A stretch of 9,666 nucleotides of DNA from Treponema sp. (lineage in GTDB: Bacteria > Spirochaetota > Spirochaetia > Treponematales > Breznakiellaceae): NCBI GenBank assembly GCA_031290325.1, contig JAITNU010000210.1:1-9666 (forward strand), in the 5' to 3' direction. Position 1 is the stretch's first letter, and every line of letters starts with the position of its first letter. The position numbers and the translations under genes were made by a program. Positions 6,603 to 9,666 of the stretch are shown here, one piece after another. The notes under the pieces are model-generated. The model saw only the letters and a list, made by a program, of their open reading frames with translations. It was not told the DNA's origin and made no database searches.

Positions 6603-6627
6603 TACGTTAGTCAAGGCTAACATTTAT
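6574..6627 (+). promoter_or_regulatory. Paired palindromic operator around the -10 region
   Basis: Two palindromes of the form GTTAG-N6-CTAAC lie at 6580-6595 and 6606-6621, with centres 26 bp apart. They are embedded in a larger dyad whose 12-bp arms are exact inverted copies: ATAAATGTTAGC (6574-6585) and GCTAACATTTAT (6616-6627). The overall axis at 6600.5 falls on the TATGAT box. A dimeric repressor bound at both sites would block RNA polymerase. The half-sites resemble those of DtxR/TroR-type iron or manganese regulators, although the spacing differs from the classical DtxR box. The genes controlled (flavodoxin and an iron/haem-type binding protein) fit iron-responsive control. Confidence 0.7.
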
Positions 6628-6642
6628 ATAAGGAGTAAGAAA

Positions 6643-7164
6643 ATGAATGATTCTGAAAAAGTGCTGCTTGTGTATTCAAGCAAGACCGGGAATACCCGTA
6701 AGGTGGCCGAGGGGATCGCGCAGGGGCTGGGAGAGGTGGCGCGAATTATACCCATAGAGGATGTGCCAGATGAAGGCGCGCCGGTGATGCTGCTGGGGTT
6801 TTGGGTTGATAAGGGGACCGCCGACGCGAAGAGCCTCGCCTATATCCGCAAGCTGGAAGGGCGTAAGGTCGGGCTGTTCGGGACGCTGGGAGCGTACGCT
6901 GATTCGGAACACGCACGGGAAACTGCCGAAACGATGAAAGCGCTTGTGTCGGAGAAAAATACCTGCCTGGGTTGTTTTTTGTGTCAGGGAAAAATCGATC
7001 TGGCGTTGACAGAACAATTCAAGCAACTGCCTCCAGGTCATCCCCATGCAATGGACGAGGAGCGGATGAAGCGTCATCTGGAGGCGGCCAAACACCCGGA
7101 TCAGGCGGATATAGAGGCGGCGCTGGCCGCGTGTAAAGCAATGCTCGAAGCGGCAAGGGCATGA
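6643..7164 (+). CDS. Flavodoxin family protein (BilS-like)
   Basis: The product is a 173-residue cytoplasmic flavodoxin. The FMN phosphate loop SSKTGNT (12-18) is intact. GFWVDKGTADAKS (52-64), LFGTLGAYADSEHA (78-91) and the tail with FLCQGKID, LPPGHPHAMD and HLEAAKHPDQAD are typical of the flavodoxin subfamily that includes BilS-like proteins and those found in anaerobic haem-utilisation loci. It probably donates low-potential electrons, for example to a radical-SAM or bilin/haem-processing enzyme. No such enzyme is in the window. Cys108, Cys111 and Cys114 form an unusual C-x2-C-x2-C. I chose ATG 6643 because AAGGAG lies 7 nt upstream. The longer frame from ATG 6598 would start within the operator, at or before the likely transcription start. 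The stop overlaps the next start as ATGA. Confidence 0.82.
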   Translation: MNDSEKVLLVYSSKTGNTRKVAEGIAQGLGEVARIIPIEDVPDEGAPVMLLGFWVDKGTADAKSLAYIRKLEGRKVGLFGTLGAYADSEHARETAETMKALVSEKNTCLGCFLCQGKIDLALTEQFKQLPPGHPHAMDEERMKRHLEAAKHPDQADIEAALAACKAMLEAARA

Positions 7165-8159
7165 GCACTTGTTATTCACGGTTCTTTCGATGTATTGCGC
7201 GGGTTCTCGTTCCGGCGCTTCTTGCGGTTCTTGCTTCCTGTGCGCCCAAGGCTGTTGACACCGGGCCTGCCAGGGAAACTGAACCAGACGACTCCGGGAC
7301 AAATACTGCCGTGGAGACCTACTGGTCGCTTGTTGCAGAGGACGGCGTTGAATATGTGGCCGACAAACAGGGGAACCGCGTTCTGGTTGCCGAATACCGG
7401 CGTATCATTGTGATTTCTCCGGGTGCAGTAGAAACGTTTTACCTGCTGGGCGCGGAAAGCGCAATCGCCGCCATTCCTGAAAGCCGCGAGGGGATCTGGC
7501 CCCAGGAAAAAACCGGGGCGTTAAAAAAAATTGGGAACGCGGCGCGGCCCGATCTTGAGGGGGTTATCGCTTTAGAGCCGGACCTGATCCTGGGCAACGC
7601 GATGAACGCGGCGTTTATCAGCGATCTTGTTTCCCGGGGATACCATGCGCTTATTCACGGCGCAGATTCGATAGACGATATTTTTACCACAACGCTGCTA
7701 CTGGGAACGCTTACCGGAAAACGCACGGAAGCGGAGGCGTTGGTCGCGGAAAAAGAAGCGATCCTTGCCGCGCTTGCCGAATCGCTGGGAACAGAGGGAA
7801 CCCCGTTAAAAGGGGCGTTTCTGTACTCGGTAAATCCGGTCATGGCCTTTACCGAACACTCGCTCCCCGGGGAGATACTCACCCTGCTCGACACCGAAAA
7901 CATCGCCGCAGGGCTTCCGACGGAACAGCCTATCCTTTCGTCCGAGTACCTGCTTGCCGAAAATCCTGACTTTCTTTTTGGGGCCATGTCCATTACCAGT
8001 GCGGATGATATTCTTGGGGCCGATTCGGTGATACGAAACACCCGTGCGGGCATGGAGGGTAATATCAGCGTTATTCCTTCGGCGATGTTCCTGCGGCCTT
8101 CGCTCCGTCTTGTGGACAGTCTGGTTGCGCTTAACGAACAATTGCGCCATCTGCGATAG
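7161..8159 (+). CDS. Iron/haem-type ABC transporter substrate-binding lipoprotein
   Basis: The product has 332 residues and belongs to the periplasmic binding protein 2 family. A lipoprotein signal ends in LASC with the acylated Cys27, followed by a flexible Thr/Glu-rich spacer. The first lobe reads RIIVISPGAVETFYLLGAES and then PDLEGVIALEPDLILG, the classic phrases of iron-siderophore, haem and cobalamin binding proteins. The second lobe includes GAFLYSVNPVMAF, PGEILTLLDTENIA and the ending RLVDSLVALNEQL. It lies downstream of the flavodoxin with ATGA overlap and under the same operator, so an iron or haem substrate is favoured. No permease or ATPase follows it. The next genes face it, so it is an orphan that must use a transporter encoded elsewhere, possibly even the BtuCD-type pair at the left. 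Its similarity to BtuF at 352 is at family level only. Confidence 0.8.
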   Translation: MSTCYSRFFRCIARVLVPALLAVLASCAPKAVDTGPARETEPDDSGTNTAVETYWSLVAEDGVEYVADKQGNRVLVAEYRRIIVISPGAVETFYLLGAESAIAAIPESREGIWPQEKTGALKKIGNAARPDLEGVIALEPDLILGNAMNAAFISDLVSRGYHALIHGADSIDDIFTTTLLLGTLTGKRTEAEALVAEKEAILAALAESLGTEGTPLKGAFLYSVNPVMAFTEHSLPGEILTLLDTENIAAGLPTEQPILSSEYLLAENPDFLFGAMSITSADDILGADSVIRNTRAGMEGNISVIPSAMFLRPSLRLVDSLVALNEQLRHLR

Positions 8160-8214
8160 TAGCGGATGCTACAAATGTAGTGATAGCGCTTTCCAGAAAG
8201 GCCAAAAATCAATG

Positions 8215-8244
8215 GCTTTCTCAAAACTGAAGTTTTGGGAAAGC
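8215..8244. terminator. Bidirectional hairpin terminator between convergent operons
   Basis: A 14-bp stem (8215-8228 with 8231-8244) has a single G-T wobble. On the + strand it is followed by TATTTTAAAT; on the - strand by CATTGATTTTT (T run at 8204-8208). It lies between the stop of the binding protein (8159) and the end of the tonB reading frame, so it can serve both. Its position just 24 nt beyond the TAA at 8268-8270 supports that TAA as the original tonB end. Confidence 0.65.
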
Positions 8245-8267
8245 TATTTTAAATATAGAACAACTCC

Positions 8268-8388
8268 TTACCGCAGCGAAAACACTACCGCAACCGAAAA
8301 GCTCATTTCCTCATCCGGCATCTCCGGGGGGAAGGGCGGATAGGGCTTTCCTGACCGCTTCCAGAGCGGAAGCGTTGTTCGTACCGGG
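8268..8388 (-). pseudogene. tonB: Displaced 3' end of tonB (two +1 frameshifts)
   Basis: Omitting one C from the CCC run at 8388-8386 (read on the - strand) continues the gene as KSGTNNASALEAVRKA. Omitting one C from the CCC run at 8345-8343 continues it as YPPFPPEMPDEEMSFSVAVV and then FSLR, ending at TAA 8270-8268. These are the standard last helix, the P-F-P-P-type turn and the final beta strand of TonB. The repaired protein would have about 221 residues. Both lesions are extra bases in three-base runs, so either recent mutation or assembly error would explain them. The reading of the repaired tail as TonB is very secure. Confidence 0.85.
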
Positions 8389-8935
8389 ATTTTCGTTCCA
8401 GCGCAGGTTCCCCCACAAGCCTCCCGTTCCGGGTTAATACAAACCGTACTATTACCGTCCCTTCCTGTTCCTGCCGCCGCGCCTGATAAGGATACTCCTT
8501 GCGGCTGTCGATAAGGGAGCGGACTTTTCCGGCGTAACGGTTTATTGCGTCCTCCCGGCGGGACCATTGCGGGGGAAAGGCAGCGGGAATGTCCGCGACG
8601 GAGGGTTCCCCCAGGGCGGAAGTCCCGGTCAGGGATGGCTCGTTTGCCGCTGCCTGATCCGGGACAATGACGGCAACTTCGGGGATGGCGTTTTCCTCCG
8701 GCGGGGTGTTGTCCTTCGCCGGAGGCGGCGGCGCAGGGTGCGGCGGCGTGGGGGCCGGGGGCAGAATCTCAGGTTCGAGAACATCCAGATTGAACAGGTT
8801 TAGTATTCGGAGTTCCGGATCCGGCGCCGGGGTGACCGGTTTCGCGGGAATTCCGGGAACCAACAGAAACACTGCTCCGTGGAAGAATACCGAAAAGCAT
8901 ATCGCAAGAACAAAAACGTAACGACTTCTATTCAT
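8303..8935 (-). CDS. tonB: TonB energy-transducing protein with frameshifted C-terminus
   Basis: The 210-residue open frame starts at ATG 8935. The N-terminal membrane anchor (about 6-27) carries S15-x3-H19, matching the S-x-x-x-H motif by which TonB couples to ExbB-ExbD. A proline-rich periplasmic spacer (about 28-80, dense P/A at 58-73) follows. The C-terminal domain begins at YPYQARRQEQEGTVIVRF (148-165) and runs to NGRLVG. TonB would pass proton-motive energy to outer-membrane receptors for corrinoid and haem. After Ser183 the frame loses all family likeness and ends in a basic stretch. The canonical tail is present downstream in the other two frames, so two single-base insertions are inferred (see 8268-8388). 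As read, the receptor-binding strand and last helix are missing, and the protein would probably not work. The gene is third in line after the HmuY-like gene and an FMN lipoprotein gene (22 bp away). No strong ribosome binding site is seen. Confidence 0.85.
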   Translation of the reverse strand: MNRSRYVFVLAICFSVFFHGAVFLLVPGIPAKPVTPAPDPELRILNLFNLDVLEPEILPPAPTPPHPAPPPPAKDNTPPEENAIPEVAVIVPDQAAANEPSLTGTSALGEPSVADIPAAFPPQWSRREDAINRYAGKVRSLIDSRKEYPYQARRQEQEGTVIVRFVLTRNGRLVGEPALERKSRYEQRFRSGSGQESPIRPSPRRCRMRK

Positions 8936-8957
8936 CTAAGGTAAAACATCATCAACG

Positions 8958-9374
8958 CTATTTCTTAAGGTCCGCGACGGCCGCATCGCCGCCGGCCTGC
9001 CGGACACAATCCTCAACCGCAGCAAGAATTCCATTGCTGGTGAGGGTGGCCCCGCTAACAACATCAACCGACAATGTTTGGTACAGAGCTATGTATGAAG
9101 GAATACGGGATAACGCGATTGCCACTTCGTCACGGTCAGTGGATTCTTTATGCTGAATAACCGTAACGTTCTTGATTGCGTTCGCGCTAAACAGAACGGA
9201 CAAGGTAACAGTATCTCTACCCTGGGCTTCCGCAGTATAGGTGCCGGGCTTAAAAACACCGGATTGCGGCTCAGGCTCCGACCCCGTTGATGTATCGCAG
9301 CCACCGATAATCATTATGAGCGGCAGGACAATCAAGAAAATACCCTTAAGGAATGGTTGCGTAAGTAATTTCAT
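8958..9374 (-). CDS. FMN-binding domain lipoprotein (predicted covalently flavinylated)
   Basis: The product has 138 residues. A lipoprotein signal (hydrophobic ILIVLPLIMII-like core, then GGC) places the acylated cysteine at position 26, followed by a short Ser/Glu/Pro spacer. The rest is a single FMN_bind domain: GTYTAEAQGRD (44-54), VTLSVLFSANAIKNVTVIQH and the end DVVSGATLTSNGILAAVED. D104-x2-S107-G-A-T110 matches the D-x-x-[ST]-G-A-T motif where ApbE attaches FMN to the Thr. Such domains carry electrons outside the cytoplasm. Between a HmuY-like gene and tonB, a role in reducing haem iron or another bound metal at the envelope is a plausible inference. ATG 9374 overlaps the 3' end of the HmuY-like gene by 29 bp; an AAAGGAAA lies about 12 nt upstream. 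An ApbE gene is not in the window. Confidence 0.82.
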   Translation of the reverse strand: MKLLTQPFLKGIFLIVLPLIMIIGGCDTSTGSEPEPQSGVFKPGTYTAEAQGRDTVTLSVLFSANAIKNVTVIQHKESTDRDEVAIALSRIPSYIALYQTLSVDVVSGATLTSNGILAAVEDCVRQAGGDAAVADLKK

Positions 9375-9666
9375 ATATTCTACTGTTTCCTTTTTTTACT
9401 GAAGCTATGGAATCAAGAAATTTTATCTGAACCTTGGAATAAGATGTTCCGTCCGCGTGTTTTACGATATAGACCTGCTGGGTAAGGTTATAGACTGGGG
9501 GCATGGTCGAAAGGTCCGCAATATAGTATTGCTTTTGATTATAGCTATAGCCCGTCAGGGGATTTGCCTCCGTACCGTCTCCCTCGCTGTATCCCACATA
9601 GCTTATCACGTTAAGACGGCTTAACGTGGGCGACCCCATATCCGCCGCAGGGGACGTATACTGGGC
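9346..9666 (-). CDS. HmuY-like haem-binding protein, C-terminal part (partial)
   Basis: The frame is open from the right edge and ends at TAA 9348-9346, giving 106 visible residues. The segment QYYIADLSTMPPVYNLTQQV, followed by YIVKHADGTSYSKVQIKFLD and the final strand RIYEITYATIP, has the pattern of the HmuY family. In that family a Met-containing loop (here STMPPVY) precedes the strands V-Y-I-V-K-T-x-D-G and K-x-Q-x-x-x-Y/F, with a last strand of the form T-F-x-Y-A. HmuY proteins are secreted or surface lipoproteins that take haem from host proteins and pass it to a TonB-dependent receptor. The N-terminus and any lipobox lie outside the window, so the axial ligands cannot be judged. The stop lies 29 bp inside the following FMN-lipoprotein gene. 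Family assignment is by pattern recognition, moderately sure. Confidence 0.62.
   Translation of the reverse strand, partial: AQYTSPAADMGSPTLSRLNVISYVGYSEGDGTEANPLTGYSYNQKQYYIADLSTMPPVYNLTQQVYIVKHADGTSYSKVQIKFLDSIASVKKGNSRIYEITYATIP
9607..9628. repeat. Perfect 9-bp inverted repeat inside the HmuY-like gene
   Basis: CACGTTAAG (9607-9615) and CTTAACGTG (9620-9628) are exact inverted copies around a 4-base loop, within the coding region of the HmuY-like gene (codons for T-L-S-R-L-N-V). It could form an mRNA hairpin or be a protein-binding palindrome. It may also be a chance occurrence. Confidence 0.5.

Noticed and set aside
6598..6642. An earlier in-frame ATG for the flavodoxin, adding 15 residues
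   Set aside because: The ATG lies inside the operator and at or before the likely transcription start. The added residues (ITLVKANIYIRSKK) are not flavodoxin-like, while ATG 6643 has AAGGAG at proper spacing.
6676..7302. A 208-codon open frame on the - strand across flavodoxin and the next gene start
   Set aside because: It spans two well-supported + strand genes with family motifs. Its translation is rich in Arg/Gln/His and matches nothing recognisable.
8159..8172. A small GTAGC/GCTAC hairpin at the stop of the binding-protein gene
   Set aside because: It has only a 5-bp stem and no T run. The 14-bp hairpin at 8215-8244 is the credible terminator.
8386..8389. Programmed ribosomal frameshifting as the explanation of the tonB frame changes
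   Set aside because: Two +1 shifts within 43 bases would be needed, with no strong slippery heptamer or stimulatory structure seen. Mutation or sequence error is simpler.

Overview
The window reads as part of a chromosome of an anaerobic, host-associated Gram-negative bacterium. A termite-gut-type spirochaete of the Treponema group is my best guess. The evidence is a TonB-dependent outer-membrane receptor, TonB, spirochaete-style lipoproteins, a HmuY-like protein and moderate GC. The genus is an inference, because no rRNA or other decisive marker is present. No tRNA, rRNA, CRISPR array, transposase or phage gene was seen.

Left block (1-3132, + strand): a corrinoid (vitamin B12) uptake operon. 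It holds the 3' end of a TonB-dependent receptor (BtuB-like), a periplasmic binding protein (btuF), an FecCD-type permease (btuC) and an ABC ATPase (btuD). The last three are packed with overlapping or near-overlapping ends. The stop of btuD runs 32 bp into the convergent copZ gene.

Middle block (3101-6384, - strand, read right to left): a two-gene envelope operon (a one-TM protein, then a secreted protein with a proline-rich linker and a TPR tail) starts at a TATAAT element near 6391. It is followed by tcdA and ttcA, which both modify the tRNA anticodon loop and overlap by ATGA. Last comes copZ, a small copper chaperone with its own probable promoter.

Right block (6385-9666): an iron/haem locus. 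A 258-bp AT-rich gap carries a promoter with two GTTAG-N6-CTAAC palindromes. They sit symmetrically around a TATGAT box and precede a flavodoxin gene that is translationally coupled to an orphan iron/haem-type binding lipoprotein. Facing this pair, on the - strand, are the 3' end of a HmuY-like haem-binding protein, a small lipoprotein with a covalent-FMN attachment motif, and tonB. The two convergent units are separated by a strong hairpin at 8215-8244.

The most notable points are these. The tonB frame is broken by two single-base insertions 43 bp apart, and removing them restores a canonical TonB C-terminus. The paired operator in front of flavodoxin looks like a metal-responsive switch. 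The combination of HmuY, a flavinylated lipoprotein, TonB, flavodoxin and an orphan binding protein suggests a redox-assisted haem acquisition system. Corrinoid and haem uptake both depend on TonB, so the state of tonB matters to both ends of the window.
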